DNA of 64,000 bases from Pseudorhodoferax aquiterrae (lineage in GTDB: Bacteria > Pseudomonadota > Gammaproteobacteria > Burkholderiales > Burkholderiaceae_C). The stretch covers positions 248,001-312,000 of the forward strand of contig NZ_BMYK01000004.1 of the NCBI RefSeq assembly GCF_014652235.1, given 5' to 3'. A program made the translations under genes and the position numbers. The notes under the pieces were generated by a model, which was not told where the DNA came from, searched no databases, and saw only the letters and a list, made by a program, of their open reading frames with translations. Within the stretch, counting starts at the first letter, position 1. Every line of letters begins with the position of its first letter. This document shows positions 1 through 14,126 of this stretch, piece by piece.

Positions 1-34
1 AAAAAACCACCCTTTGCCTCAACAGGAGCACGAC

Positions 35-565
35 ATGGCCAAGAAGAAGTCCAGCGCATCCGCGGTCCTCGCACTGCCCACCGGCGGCGCACCCGCGATC
101 AACATCGGCATCAGCGAGAAGGACCGCGAGGCCATCGCCAAGGGCCTGTCGCGCCTGCTGGCCGACACCTACACGCTGTACCTCACCACGCACAACTTTC
201 ACTGGAACGTGACCGGCCCGATGTTCAACACGCTGCACGCGATGTTCATGGCCCAGTACACGGAACTGTGGAACGCGGTGGACCCGGTGGCCGAGCGCAT
301 CCGCTCGCTGGGCCACAAGGCGCCGGGCTCCTATGCCCAGTTCGGCCAGCTGACCTCCCTGGCCGACGCGCCGACCGAGCCGCCGGCCGCGCTGGAGATG
401 GTGCGCATCCTGGTCAAGGGCCACGAGGCCGTGGCCCGCACCGCGCGCGAGTTGTTCCCGGTCGCCGACAAGGCCAGCGACGAGCCCACGGCCGACCTGC
501 TGACCCAGCGCCTGACCGTGCACGAGCAGACCGCCTGGATGCTGCGCTCGCTGCTCGAGGAGTAA
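35..565 (+). CDS. Dps-family ferritin-like protein
   Basis: Predicted DNA-protection/mini-ferritin protein of 176 residues, the usual Dps length. It would oxidise and store ferrous iron as a dodecamer in the cytoplasm, limiting peroxide damage. The ferroxidase signature is visible: HNFHWNV followed by an F-x-x-LH stretch (about residues 52-68), then D-x3-E in DPVAERI. The lysine-rich N-terminus (MAKKK) could bind DNA. The ATG at 35 is preferred because AGGAG lies six bases upstream; an in-frame TTG at 14 would include that ribosome-binding site. The stop codon touches the ubiA start, so the two genes probably share a transcript. The family call is secure; DNA binding is inferred. Confidence 0.93.
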   Translation: MAKKKSSASAVLALPTGGAPAINIGISEKDREAIAKGLSRLLADTYTLYLTTHNFHWNVTGPMFNTLHAMFMAQYTELWNAVDPVAERIRSLGHKAPGSYAQFGQLTSLADAPTEPPAALEMVRILVKGHEAVARTARELFPVADKASDEPTADLLTQRLTVHEQTAWMLRSLLEE

Positions 566-1510
566 TTGGCCGCGACCCTGCCAGCGCCGCCCGCGCCCGG
601 GCGGCTGGCGCTGTACCTGGACCTGATCCGCTGGAACCGGCCCGCGGGCTGGTTGCTGCTGCTGTGGCCGTCGCTGGGCGCGCTGTGGATCGCGGCCGGC
701 GGCTTTCCGGGCTGGCACCTGCTGGCCGTGTTCACGCTGGGCACCATCCTCATGCGCAGTGCGGGCTGCTGCGTCAACGACGTGGCCGACCGCGACTTCG
801 ACCGCCATGTCAAGCGCACGGCGCAGCGGCCCGTGACCAGCGGGCGCATCGCACCGCGCGAGGCGCTGGCGGTGGGCGCGGTGCTGGCGCTGGCGGCCTT
901 CGGGCTGGTGCTGACGACCAACCTGGCCACCATCGCCTGGTCGTTCGCGGCGCTGGCCGTCACACTCGTCTATCCGTTCGCCAAGCGCTATGTCTCCATG
1001 CCGCAGGCCGTGCTGGGCGTGGCCTTTTCCTTCGGCATCCCGATGGCGTTCTCGGCCGTGCGCGGCGGGCCGGCCTGGGAGCTGTTCACGGGAGGTGGCA
1101 CGTTCAGCCTGCAGGCCGCCTGGGCCAGCGTGCCGCCGCTGGCCTGGCTGCTGCTGCTGGGCAACCTGTTCTGGGTGATCGCCTACGACACCGAGTACGC
1201 CATGGTCGACCGCGACGACGACCTCAAGATCGGCATGAAGACCTCGGCCATCACGCTGGGCCGCTTCGACGTGGCCGGCGTTCTGGCGAGCTACGCGCTG
1301 TTCCTGGCGATCTGGACACTGGCGCTGCGGCCGCGGGTGCCAGGTTGGTTGTTCTACGTGGGTATTGCCGCGGCAGCCGTGCAGGTGCTGTGGCATGCCA
1401 CGCTGATCCACGACCGCACGCGCGAAGGCTGCTTCAAGGCCTTCCGGCTCAACCACTGGCTGGGCTTCGCGGTGTTCGCCGGCATCGTGGCCGGCTACAC
1501 GCTAGCCTGA
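566..1510 (+). CDS. ubiA: 4-hydroxybenzoate polyprenyltransferase UbiA
   Basis: Membrane prenyltransferase that joins a polyprenyl chain to 4-hydroxybenzoate, an early committed step of ubiquinone synthesis. The 314 residues match the family length. Both Mg-diphosphate-binding Asp motifs are present: NDVADRDFD at about 71-79 and [12 protein letters not shown] at about 208-219. They sit between many hydrophobic helices. The start appears to be a TTG directly abutting the dps stop, since the next Met lies too far inside the conserved region. That implies translational coupling to dps. The gene converges on proC with no gap between the stop codons. Confidence 0.95.
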   Translation: MAATLPAPPAPGRLALYLDLIRWNRPAGWLLLLWPSLGALWIAAGGFPGWHLLAVFTLGTILMRSAGCCVNDVADRDFDRHVKRTAQRPVTSGRIAPREALAVGAVLALAAFGLVLTTNLATIAWSFAALAVTLVYPFAKRYVSMPQAVLGVAFSFGIPMAFSAVRGGPAWELFTGGGTFSLQAAWASVPPLAWLLLLGNLFWVIAYDTEYAMVDRDDDLKIGMKTSAITLGRFDVAGVLASYALFLAIWTLALRPRVPGWLFYVGIAAAAVQVLWHATLIHDRTREGCFKAFRLNHWLGFAVFAGIVAGYTLA

Positions 1511-2338
1511 TCAGGCCTTGCCGAACTCGTCGCCCAGTTCCCGGGCGCGCTGTTCGGCGGCCTGCATCGCGCGCTCGAAGGCCGGGCCCACGCCGGCTTC
1601 CTGCATGGACGTGATCGCCGCATAGGTCGTGCCGCCCTTGGAGGTCACGCGCTGGCGCAGCGTCGCCAGCGGTTCGTCGGAGCGGCGCGCGAGTTCCGCG
1701 GCGCCCGCGAAGGTGCCGACGGCCAACTGCTGCGCCTGCGCGGCCGACAGGCCCATGCCGGTTCCGGCCTGCACCATGGCTTCGAGGAAATAGAACACGT
1801 AGGCCGGGCCCGAGCCCGACAGCGCGGTCACGGCGTCGAGCTGGGCTTCCTGTTCCACCCACAGCGCGGCGCCTGTGGTGGCGATGACCTGCTCGACTTG
1901 GGCGCGGTCGGCCGCGCTGACGGCGTCGCGGGCGTACAAGCCCGTCATGCCCAGGCCCACCAGCGCGGGCGTGTTGGGCATGGCGCGCACGATGCGCTCG
2001 CTGCCGAGCCAGCCCGCGATGCTGTCGCTGCGGATGCCTGCTGCCACGCTCAGGTGCAGCGCACCGGCGGCATGGGCGCGCACAGGCGCGGCGGCTTCGG
2101 CGAAGACCTGGGGCTTGACGGCCCAGACCACGAGGCCGGCATCGGCCAGCGCCGGGCCGGCCTGCGGCGTGGCCTGCACGCCGTGGTCGGCCAGCAGCTT
2201 GGCTCTGGTTTCGGCGAACGGCTCGACCACCTGCACACGGGCGGCCGGCAGGCCCTGGCGGACCAGCCCGCCGATGATGGCGCTGGCCATGTTGCCGCCC
2301 CCAATGAAGGCGATGGTCGTGTCGAAAGAAGTGGACAT
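1511..2338 (-). CDS. proC: Pyrroline-5-carboxylate reductase ProC
   Basis: Cytoplasmic enzyme that reduces 1-pyrroline-5-carboxylate to proline with NAD(P)H, the last step of proline synthesis. The protein has 275 residues. It shows the Rossmann motif FIGGGNMA at about 11-18, the MPNTPA segment at about 120-125, and the substrate-site stretch LSGSGPAYVF at about 173-182. The ATG overlaps the stop of the upstream phytase-like gene by one base (TGATG), so the two are probably coupled. It is the last gene of the glpR-glpK-lipoprotein-proC unit, an unusual place for a proline gene. Confidence 0.96.
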   Translation of the reverse strand: MSTSFDTTIAFIGGGNMASAIIGGLVRQGLPAARVQVVEPFAETRAKLLADHGVQATPQAGPALADAGLVVWAVKPQVFAEAAAPVRAHAAGALHLSVAAGIRSDSIAGWLGSERIVRAMPNTPALVGLGMTGLYARDAVSAADRAQVEQVIATTGAALWVEQEAQLDAVTALSGSGPAYVFYFLEAMVQAGTGMGLSAAQAQQLAVGTFAGAAELARRSDEPLATLRQRVTSKGGTTYAAITSMQEAGVGPAFERAMQAAEQRARELGDEFGKA

Positions 2339-3474
2339 CACAAGGGTTCCGTGAGGGCGAAGGCCACGAACTGCGTGACCTGCCCGGGGTTGAAGTTGTC
2401 GTCGCTGAGCAGCACCAGCGTGCGCAGGGCGGGACGGTCGGCCGTGGCCGGCAGCAGCGGGCCCCAGGCCAGCGATTCGGTATTGTCCAGGCGCGACAGA
2501 CCCGATCCTTGCGGCCCAGCGAGGTAGGCCGACAGGTCGGCCACGAGCGTCTTGGCCAGCGGTCGGAAGCGGCCTGGCACGAGCGGGTCCAGCGCCAGCG
2601 TGTCGTCGCCGCTGGCCAGGTCCACGCGGTACAGGCGCAGCGTGTTGCCCACGCCCATGGCGTAGGCGCGCTCGAGCACCAGCATGCGCTGCGCATCCAG
2701 CATCAGGATCTCGGACACGCCGTTGTCGGCGTACAGACCCGGCGCCCGGGGCGCTTGGGGAATGGCCTCGGGGATGTAGGCGCGCTGGGCCAGCGCGCGG
2801 CCGCTGGCCAGGTCGAACAGCGTGAAGCGGCAGGGGCCGCCCATCTGCTGCAGCGTGGGCTCGGGGCCGTCCTGCACGAGCGCGTTCTCCATGGCCAGCC
2901 AGGCCTGTCGGCCGTCCGGCGTGAGCGCCAGGCCCTCGAAGCCCAGGTTGTGCCGCGGGCCGCGCTGGCCCTGCGGATCGGGCACGAACTGGGGCGGCAG
3001 CGCGAAGCTGCGCAGCAGCCGGCCCTCGCGCGTGGATTCGTGCAGGGACGGACCCACGCCGTGGCGCACATCGCCTTCGGTGGACCACAGCACGGTGCCG
3101 GTGGTCGGGCGCCAGCGGATGGCTTCGGCGTCGGGGCGCGCGGGCGCGTCCAGCCGCACCACCTCCAGCAGCGCGGGCGGGCCCAGCCGCTCGGCCGTGA
3201 GCGGCAGGCGCAGCGTGTAGAAGCGGGCATCGCCCGGGGCGTCGCTGATGGCCACCCAGAGGCCTTGCGCGGGGTCGTAGTCCAGGCCCGAGAGCCCGCC
3301 GACCGTGCTGCCGCCAAAGCGCAGGCGGTGCGGCAGCGTGGTCTCGCCGATCAGGCGCAGCCCTGGGTGGCGCACCGCGGCCGGCGCCACGGCATGGCCG
3401 CAGGCGGCGAGCGCCAGGCCGGCGCAGGCGCCGAGCAGCAGATGGCGGCGGGGCAGGGAGAGGGCGGGCGGCAT
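2338..3474 (-). CDS. Esterase-like/phytase-like beta-propeller lipoprotein
   Basis: Probable exported protein of 378 residues from the esterase-like activity of phytase family (PF13449 type). The N-terminus has RRHLLLG, then a hydrophobic stretch and a lipobox ending LAAC with the cysteine at about residue 25, so a periplasm-facing lipoprotein is likely. Segments typical of the family are GGLSGLDYD, RPDAEAIRW, GFEGLALTPDG and a C-terminal LLSDDNFN. The family includes periplasmic phosphoesterases, but the substrate is unknown. The gene lies 12 bases after glpK and overlaps proC, so a role with glycerol phosphodiesters is possible but unproven. Confidence 0.78.
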   Translation of the reverse strand: MPPALSLPRRHLLLGACAGLALAACGHAVAPAAVRHPGLRLIGETTLPHRLRFGGSTVGGLSGLDYDPAQGLWVAISDAPGDARFYTLRLPLTAERLGPPALLEVVRLDAPARPDAEAIRWRPTTGTVLWSTEGDVRHGVGPSLHESTREGRLLRSFALPPQFVPDPQGQRGPRHNLGFEGLALTPDGRQAWLAMENALVQDGPEPTLQQMGGPCRFTLFDLASGRALAQRAYIPEAIPQAPRAPGLYADNGVSEILMLDAQRMLVLERAYAMGVGNTLRLYRVDLASGDDTLALDPLVPGRFRPLAKTLVADLSAYLAGPQGSGLSRLDNTESLAWGPLLPATADRPALRTLVLLSDDNFNPGQVTQFVAFALTEPL

Positions 3475-3486
3475 CGGCCCGCGAGT

Positions 3487-4980
<1,494 letters not shown>

Positions 4981-4992
4981 GGATGTCTCCGT

Positions 4993-5757
4993 TCAGTTCG
5001 CGACGTGGCAGCGTACCTGAGCGTCGTGCAGTAACGCGGGAAAGGGCTCGGGCACAGGCGCGTCGGTGAACAGCCGGTCGATGCCCGACAGCCGCGCCAC
5101 CTCCACCATCGCCGGCCGGTTGAACTTGCTGTGGTCGGCCGCCAGCCAGACCTCGCGCGCATGGGCCATGATGGCCTGCGAGACCTTGACCTCGCGGTAG
5201 TCGTAGTCGCGCAGCGTGCCATCGGCCTCGATGCCCGAGATGCCGACCAGCGCGATGTCCACCTTGAACTGGCGGATGAAGTCGATCGCGGCCTCGCCGA
5301 CCACACCGCGGTCGCGCCCGCGCAGCACGCCGCCGGCCACGATCACCTCGCACTGCGGGTTGGCCGACAGGGTCAGCGCCACGTTGAGGTTGTTGGTGAT
5401 CACGCGCAGCCCGGTGTGGCGCAGCAGCGCCTGGGCGATGGCCTCGGTGGTGGTGCCGATGTTGAGGATCAGCGAGCAGTCGTTGGGCACCTCGCGCGCC
5501 ACCGCCCGTGCGATGCGCGCCTTGCCTTCGGCATGCAGGGTCTGGCGCTGGCCGTGGGCGATGTTCTCCACCGTGGAGCCGGCCACGCGCACGCCGCCGT
5601 GGAAGCGCGCGAGCAGGCCTTCGTCGGCCAGGCGCTGCACGTCGCGGCGCACGGTCTGCAGGCTCACACCGAGCGTGGCCGACAAGTCGTCCAGCATCAC
5701 CGAGCCCTGGCTTTGCACGGCGTGCAGCAATGCCAACTGGCGCGGGTTGGGGGTCAT
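4993..5757 (-). CDS. glpR: DeoR-family glycerol-3-phosphate repressor GlpR
   Basis: Transcription repressor of 254 residues. A DeoR helix-turn-helix occupies about residues 5-55 (DLSATLGVSLQTVRRDVQRL), followed by a phosphosugar-sensing domain with the IGTTTEAIAQ loop and a C-terminal AADHSKF segment. GlpR proteins bind glycerol-3-phosphate and then release their operators. The ATG at 5757 gives the usual MTPNPRQLALL start; a GTG two codons upstream is an alternative. Palindromic sites in the gap to glpS are its likely targets, including its own promoter. Confidence 0.92.
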   Translation of the reverse strand: MTPNPRQLALLHAVQSQGSVMLDDLSATLGVSLQTVRRDVQRLADEGLLARFHGGVRVAGSTVENIAHGQRQTLHAEGKARIARAVAREVPNDCSLILNIGTTTEAIAQALLRHTGLRVITNNLNVALTLSANPQCEVIVAGGVLRGRDRGVVGEAAIDFIRQFKVDIALVGISGIEADGTLRDYDYREVKVSQAIMAHAREVWLAADHSKFNRPAMVEVARLSGIDRLFTDAPVPEPFPALLHDAQVRCHVAN

Positions 5758-5810
5758 GCTCACGGGGCCGGACTTTAAGACGAAACAAAAGGAAAGGCTT
5801 CGAGGGTAAG

Positions 5811-5820
5811 TCTCTAGAGA
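5811..5820. promoter_or_regulatory. Palindrome in the glpR/glpS divergent region
   Basis: A perfect 10-bp palindrome, TCTCTAGAGA, lies between the divergent glpR and glpS starts, with weaker symmetry extending outward (AA-x before, x-TT after). It could be a regulator site or part of the glpR promoter. The function is inferred from position only. Confidence 0.35.
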
Positions 5821-5821
5821 T

Positions 5822-5840
5822 TTGTTCCAACTGCGAACAA
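5822..5840. promoter_or_regulatory. Candidate GlpR operator
   Basis: An inverted repeat, TTGTTC-N7-GAACAA, lies 41 bases before the glpS start. The half-site TGTTC/GAACA resembles the core of known enterobacterial GlpR operators, which are also inverted TGTTC-type repeats. It sits between glpR/glpK and the transporter genes, where a repressor could control both directions. Confidence 0.5.
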
Positions 5841-5880
5841 CAATGCTCAAAACCGAAAGACCGCAGGAGACCGGGCCGCC

Positions 5881-6957
5881 ATGCAGTTGTCGCTGGAGGG
5901 GATCGAGAAAAGCGTTGGCGCGGAGCGTTGGCTGCATCCGCTGAACCTGGCATTGCACAGCGGTGCGGTGTCGGTGCTGCTGGGCGCCACGCAGGCGGGC
6001 AAGACCAGCCTGATGCGCATCATGGCCGGCCTGGACCAGCCCAGCGCGGGCCGCGTGCAGGCAGACGGCCGCGACGTGACGGGCGTGCCGGTGCGCGAGC
6101 GCCAGGTGGCCATGGTCTACCAGCAGTTCATCAACTACCCCTCGATGACGGTGGCCGAGAACATCGCCTCGCCGCTGCGCCTGCAGGGCCGGCTGGACCG
6201 CACCGCGATCGCCGCACGCGTGCAGGCCCTGGCCGAGCGGCTGCACATCGCGCCCTTCCTGCAACGCCTGCCGGCCGAACTGTCGGGCGGCCAGCAGCAG
6301 CGCGTGGCCATGGCGCGCGCGCTGGCCAAGGGCGCGCCGCTGCTGCTGCTGGACGAACCGCTCGTGAACCTGGACTACAAGCTGCGCGAGGAGTTGCGCG
6401 AGGAACTGGTCAGCCTGTTCGCGGCCGGCGAATCGACCGTGGTCTACGCCACGACCGAGCCGACCGAGGCGCTGCTGCTGGGCGGCTACACGGCCGTGCT
6501 CGACGCCGGCGAACTGCTGCAGTACGGGCCCACGGCCGAGGTGTTCCACCGGCCGGCCTCGATCCGCGTGGCGCGCGCGTTCAGTGACCCGCCCATGAAC
6601 TTGCTCGCCGGCCGCGTCGAAGACGGTGGCGTGCTGCTGCCCGGCGGCGTGCATCTGGCGCTGCGGCTGCCTTTGGCGACGGGCGCGCCCGTGACCGTGG
6701 GCGTGCGTGCCTCGGCGCTGCGCGTGCAGCCGCGGCCCGGCGACCGGGTGCTGCCGGGCCAGGTGGAGCTGGCCGAGATCTCCGGTTCGGACAGCTTCGT
6801 GCACGTGGCCACTGCGGCCGGCGAACTCGTGGCGCAGCTGACCGGCGTGCACGATTTCGCGCTCGGCAGCCGCATCGCGCTGCACCTGGCGCCCGAGCAG
6901 GCCTATGCCTTCGACGCGCAGGGCGCCCTGCTGGTCGCCCCCCCGCGCGCCGCCTGA
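5881..6957 (+). CDS. glpS: Glycerol ABC transporter ATP-binding protein (GlpS-like)
   Basis: First of two different ATPases of a glycerol importer of the type described in rhizobia (glpSTPQUV). It has 358 residues: an ABC domain, then a TOBE/MalK-like C-terminal domain. The signature LSGGQ (about 134-138) and Walker B LLLLDEP (154-160) are intact. Walker A is GATQAGKT (35-42), with Gln in place of the usual central Gly. The H-loop reads ATTE near residue 192 where VTHD is normal. Its own ATP-hydrolysing half-site therefore looks degenerate, while its signature can still serve the partner subunit. It starts the plus-strand operon; glpT follows after seven bases. Confidence 0.88.
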   Translation: MQLSLEGIEKSVGAERWLHPLNLALHSGAVSVLLGATQAGKTSLMRIMAGLDQPSAGRVQADGRDVTGVPVRERQVAMVYQQFINYPSMTVAENIASPLRLQGRLDRTAIAARVQALAERLHIAPFLQRLPAELSGGQQQRVAMARALAKGAPLLLLDEPLVNLDYKLREELREELVSLFAAGESTVVYATTEPTEALLLGGYTAVLDAGELLQYGPTAEVFHRPASIRVARAFSDPPMNLLAGRVEDGGVLLPGGVHLALRLPLATGAPVTVGVRASALRVQPRPGDRVLPGQVELAEISGSDSFVHVATAAGELVAQLTGVHDFALGSRIALHLAPEQAYAFDAQGALLVAPPRAA

Positions 6958-6964
6958 GACCGCC

Positions 6965-8920
<1,956 letters not shown>

Positions 8921-8928
<8 letters not shown>

Positions 8929-9730
8929 ACTGTCCAAGAAGCGCTGGGTCTTTCTCATCTGCTACCTGGTGTTCGCCATCCTGCCCATCTACTGGATGGT
9001 CATGATGTCCTTCAAGACCAACCAGGAGATCCTGTCCAGCTTCAGCCTGTGGCCCCAGCAATTCACCTGGGACAACTACCGCACCATCTTCACCGATGCG
9101 TCCTGGTACTCGGGCTACATCAACAGCCTGATCTACGTGGCCATCAACACGGTGATCTCGGTCACGGTGGCGCTGCCCGCGGCCTATGCCTTCAGCCGCT
9201 ACAGCTTCCTGGGCGACAAGCATGTGTTCTTCTGGCTGCTGACCAACCGCATGACGCCGCCCGCGGTGTTCCTGCTGCCCTTCTTCCAGCTCTACACCAC
9301 GGTGGGCCTCATGGACACGCACCTGGCCGTGGCGCTGGCGCACCTGGTGTTCAACGTGCCGCTGGCGGTCTGGATCCTGGAAGGCTTCATGAGCGGCATT
9401 CCGCGCGAGATCGACGAGACGGCCTACATCGACGGCTACAGCTTCCCGCGCTTCTTCCTGACCATCTTCCTGCCGCTGATCAAGGCCGGCGTGGGCGTGG
9501 CGGCATTCTTCTGCTTCATGTTCAGCTGGGTCGAGCTGCTGCTGGCGCGCACGCTGACCAGCGTGAACGCCAAGCCCATCGTGGCGACGATGACGCGCAC
9601 GGTGTCGGCCTCGGGCATGGACTGGGCCACCTTGGCGGCGGCTGGTGTGCTGACGATTGTTCCGGGCGCGATCGTGATCTGGTTCGTCAGGCACTACATC
9701 GCCAAAGGCTTTGCCATGGGGAGGGTGTGA
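8921..9730 (+). CDS. glpQ: Glycerol ABC transporter permease (GlpQ-like)
   Basis: Second inner-membrane permease, 269 residues, MalG/UgpE-like. The EAA loop reads EIDETAYIDGYSFPRFFL. Six hydrophobic segments span most of the length. Its start lies eight bases inside the previous gene and its stop overlaps the start of the small DUF2160 gene (TGATG), so the whole transporter is a tightly coupled operon. The symbol follows rhizobial usage and should not be confused with the E. coli glycerophosphodiesterase glpQ. Confidence 0.9.
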
Positions 9731-10038
9731 TGTTCGACTGGATGGTCTGGACCACCCCGGTGGCCATCTTCTTCATCTGCATCGCGCTGATGCTGGCCGG
9801 CATGACGGTCTGGGAGCTCAAGTCCCCCACCGTGCTGCGCAAGGGCTGGCTGCCGATCGCCACCACGCGCGGCGACCGTTTGTTCATCGGCCTGATGGCG
9901 GCGGCCTGGATCAACCTGGCCTTCGTGGGCCTGGGCGAGAAGCTCATGGAATGGCTGTCGCTGGAGAACCCGCCCAGCGTCTGGATCAGCTTCGTGTTCT
10001 CGATGGCCGTGCTGGCACTGGTCATGCGCAAGGGCTGA
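9730..10038 (+). CDS. glpU: Small DUF2160 membrane protein (GlpU-like)
   Basis: Predicted inner-membrane protein of 102 residues with about three hydrophobic segments (near residues 8-25, 50-68 and 82-98) and a basic C-terminus. It matches the DUF2160 family, found inside glycerol ABC operons between the permease and binding-protein genes. Its exact role is not known to me; an accessory subunit of the permease is the simplest idea. The start codon overlaps the stop of the preceding permease gene by one base. Confidence 0.82.
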   Translation: MFDWMVWTTPVAIFFICIALMLAGMTVWELKSPTVLRKGWLPIATTRGDRLFIGLMAAAWINLAFVGLGEKLMEWLSLENPPSVWISFVFSMAVLALVMRKG

Positions 10039-10130
10039 GTTCGAAAAAGGGCATCCGGCCCGGATGCTTCCCCGGGGCCGTGGTCACCCGTACCGCAAAG
10101 ACGGGGGAGCATCTTGAGGAGACAAGCACC

Positions 10131-11858
<1,728 letters not shown>

Positions 11859-11934
11859 TCGGCCGCGCGTCGCCCACCGCGGCGCGCACCCGGGCCGCGC
11901 GGCGCCACCAGCGCGGGCGCGGCCCGCCCATCCC

Positions 11935-13536
11935 ATGAGTTCCAGCCCTTCCTCCCCTCTGGCCACCGAGCGCGCGGCGCTGTTCGCGGCGCTTGGCGCT
12001 GCGCCGGCGTTCGACATCGCCATCGTCGGCGGTGGCGCCACCGGCCTGGGCGTGGCCGTGGACGCGGCCTCGCGCGGGCTGCGCACGCTGCTGGTGGAGT
12101 CGCACGACTTCGCCAAGGGCACGTCTTCGCGCGCGACCAAGCTCGTGCACGGCGGTGTGCGCTACCTGGCCCAGGGCAACGTGGGCCTGGTGCGCGAGGC
12201 GCTGCACGAGCGCACCACGCTCCTGCACAACGCGCCGCACCTGGCCCAGCCGCTGGCCTTCGTGATGCCCTGCTACGCGCTGTGGGAGGGGCCGTTCTAC
12301 GGCGCCGGCCTCAAGGCCTACGACCTGCTGGCCGGCGACGCGGGCCTGGGTTCCACGCGCTTCCTGTCACGAGGCGGCGTGCTGTCGGCCTTGCCCAACA
12401 TCCGGCCGCAGGGTCTCAAGGGCGGCGTCTTGTACTGGGACGGCCAGTTCGACGATGCGCGGCTGGCGCTGGCGCTGGCGCGCACGGCGGCGCGGCATGG
12501 GGCGCTGGCGATCAACTACTGCGCGGCCACGGGCCTCGTGCACGAAGGCGGCAAAGTCGTCGGCCTCACCTTGGAAGACCGCGAGACCGGGGCCGTGCAC
12601 ACCGTGCGCGCCGGTTGCGTGGTCAATGCCACCGGCGTCTGGGTCGACCAGCTGCGCGCGCAGGATGCCCAGGCGCTGGCACGGCCGGTCACGCCCATCG
12701 TCGCGCCCAGCCAGGGCGTGCATGCCGTGGTCGACCGCGCGTTCATGCCGACCGACCACGCGTTGCTGGTGCCCAAGACGGCCGATGGCCGCGTGCTTTT
12801 CGCCGTGCCCTGGCTCGGCAAGCTGATCCTCGGCACGACCGACACGCCGCGCCAGGACCTGCCCTATGAGCCGCGCCCGTTCGCCGAGGAGCTGGACTTC
12901 ATCCTGCGCGAATCGGCCCGCTACCTGGCCCGCCCGCCCACGCGCGGCGACATCCTGAGCTGCTGGGTCGGCCTGCGCCCGCTGGTCAAGCCCTCGGGCG
13001 AGGACGCCGCCACCAAAAAGATCAGCCGCGAGCACACGGTGCAGGTCAGCGCCAGCGGCCTCGTCACCGTGACCGGCGGCAAATGGACCACCTACCGCGC
13101 CATGGCCGAAGACGTGTTGCAGCAATGCTACGCACGCCGGCTGCTGCCCGGCGAAGCGCCGTGCCGCACCCAGCGGCTGCGCCTGGTGGGCGCGGACGAC
13201 CGGTTGCCGCAGGACCGGCCCGCCATGAGCGCGCCGCAGGGCGCGCAAGGCTATGGCAGCGACTGGGCAGCCGTGGCCGCCACGCCAGGAAGTGAGCGCA
13301 TGCTCGGCTCCGGCGTCAGCGAGGCCATGGTGCGCTTCGCCGCGCGCCATGAATATGCACGCACGGTCGAGGACGTGTTGGCCCGGCGCGTGCGTCTGCT
13401 GTTCCTGGATGCACGCCAAGCGGCCGCACTGGCGCGGCCGGTGGCGGAGATCTTGCGCGAGGAGGGCTGCCCCGCCCCCGAGCCCGAATCCTTCCAGGCC
13501 CTGGCCCAGTCCTATCTGCCCGCCACGGCGCCCTGA
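11935..13536 (+). CDS. glpD: Aerobic glycerol-3-phosphate dehydrogenase GlpD
   Basis: Membrane-associated FAD enzyme of 533 residues that oxidises glycerol-3-phosphate to dihydroxyacetone phosphate and passes electrons to quinone. The dinucleotide-binding motif IVGGGATG is at about 30-37. It is followed by the SSRATKLVHGGVRYL stretch and a C-terminal DAO-type domain. It completes the pathway uptake (glpSTPQUV), phosphorylation (glpK) and oxidation. No good Shine-Dalgarno precedes the ATG; a GC-rich hairpin (6-bp stem, 11913-11927) sits just upstream and may lower or regulate translation. Confidence 0.95.
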   Translation: MSSSPSSPLATERAALFAALGAAPAFDIAIVGGGATGLGVAVDAASRGLRTLLVESHDFAKGTSSRATKLVHGGVRYLAQGNVGLVREALHERTTLLHNAPHLAQPLAFVMPCYALWEGPFYGAGLKAYDLLAGDAGLGSTRFLSRGGVLSALPNIRPQGLKGGVLYWDGQFDDARLALALARTAARHGALAINYCAATGLVHEGGKVVGLTLEDRETGAVHTVRAGCVVNATGVWVDQLRAQDAQALARPVTPIVAPSQGVHAVVDRAFMPTDHALLVPKTADGRVLFAVPWLGKLILGTTDTPRQDLPYEPRPFAEELDFILRESARYLARPPTRGDILSCWVGLRPLVKPSGEDAATKKISREHTVQVSASGLVTVTGGKWTTYRAMAEDVLQQCYARRLLPGEAPCRTQRLRLVGADDRLPQDRPAMSAPQGAQGYGSDWAAVAATPGSERMLGSGVSEAMVRFAARHEYARTVEDVLARRVRLLFLDARQAAALARPVAEILREEGCPAPEPESFQALAQSYLPATAP

Positions 13537-13557
13537 CGTGTCTCACGTGTTAGCTAC

Positions 13558-13586
13558 TTGACACGCTTTTCAAGCGCGAACATAAT
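13558..13586 (+). promoter_or_regulatory. Sigma-70 promoter of the spc ribosomal operon
   Basis: TTGACA (13558-13563) and CATAAT (13581-13586) are separated by exactly 17 bases, a near-consensus housekeeping promoter. Transcription would start near 13593, leaving a leader of about 155 bases before rplN. The leader is GC-rich and shows several short hairpins but no gene. It makes the ribosomal block independent of the glp genes. Confidence 0.8.
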
Positions 13587-13748
13587 CGCGGGCTTCGCCC
13601 CTAAAAGGCGATGAAGTTTCTTGCCCAAACGTGAGCGCTCCGAGTGGTTCGGGGTGTGAGCGACGGGCCCAAGACTGACCAGGCGGGTTGCAGGTTCGGG
13701 GTTGTCCCGGTGCCGCGGCCCTCCCGGTACAAGTTGGGAATAAGCTAA

Positions 13749-14117
13749 ATGATCCAAACTGAATCCCGGCTGGACGTGGCCGACAACACGGGTGCGAAGT
13801 CCGTCCTGTGCATCAAGGTGCTGGGCGGCTCCAAGCGTCGCTACGCCAGTGTCGGCGACATCATCAAGGTGAGCGTCAAGGAAGCTGCGCCGCGCGGTCG
13901 CGTCAAGAAGGGCGAGATCTACAGCGCCGTCGTGGTGCGCACCGCCAAGGGCATCCGCCGCGGCGACGGCTCGCTCGTCAAGTTCGACGGCAATGCCGCC
14001 GTGCTGCTCAACAACAAGCTGGAGCCCATCGGCACCCGCATCTTCGGACCCGTGACGCGCGAACTGCGCACCGAGAAGTTCATGAAGATCGTGTCCCTGG
14101 CCCCCGAAGTTCTGTAA
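13749..14117 (+). CDS. rplN: 50S ribosomal protein L14
   Basis: Large-subunit protein of 122 residues, the normal L14 length. It begins [17 protein letters not shown] and has the conserved RKGEIY-type and [13 protein letters not shown] segments. L14 contacts 23S rRNA at the subunit interface. It is the first gene of the spc operon; the S10-operon genes that precede it in many bacteria are not present upstream, where glpD lies instead. Confidence 0.98.
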   Translation: MIQTESRLDVADNTGAKSVLCIKVLGGSKRRYASVGDIIKVSVKEAAPRGRVKKGEIYSAVVVRTAKGIRRGDGSLVKFDGNAAVLLNNKLEPIGTRIFGPVTRELRTEKFMKIVSLAPEVL

Positions 14118-14126
14118 GAGGACGCC

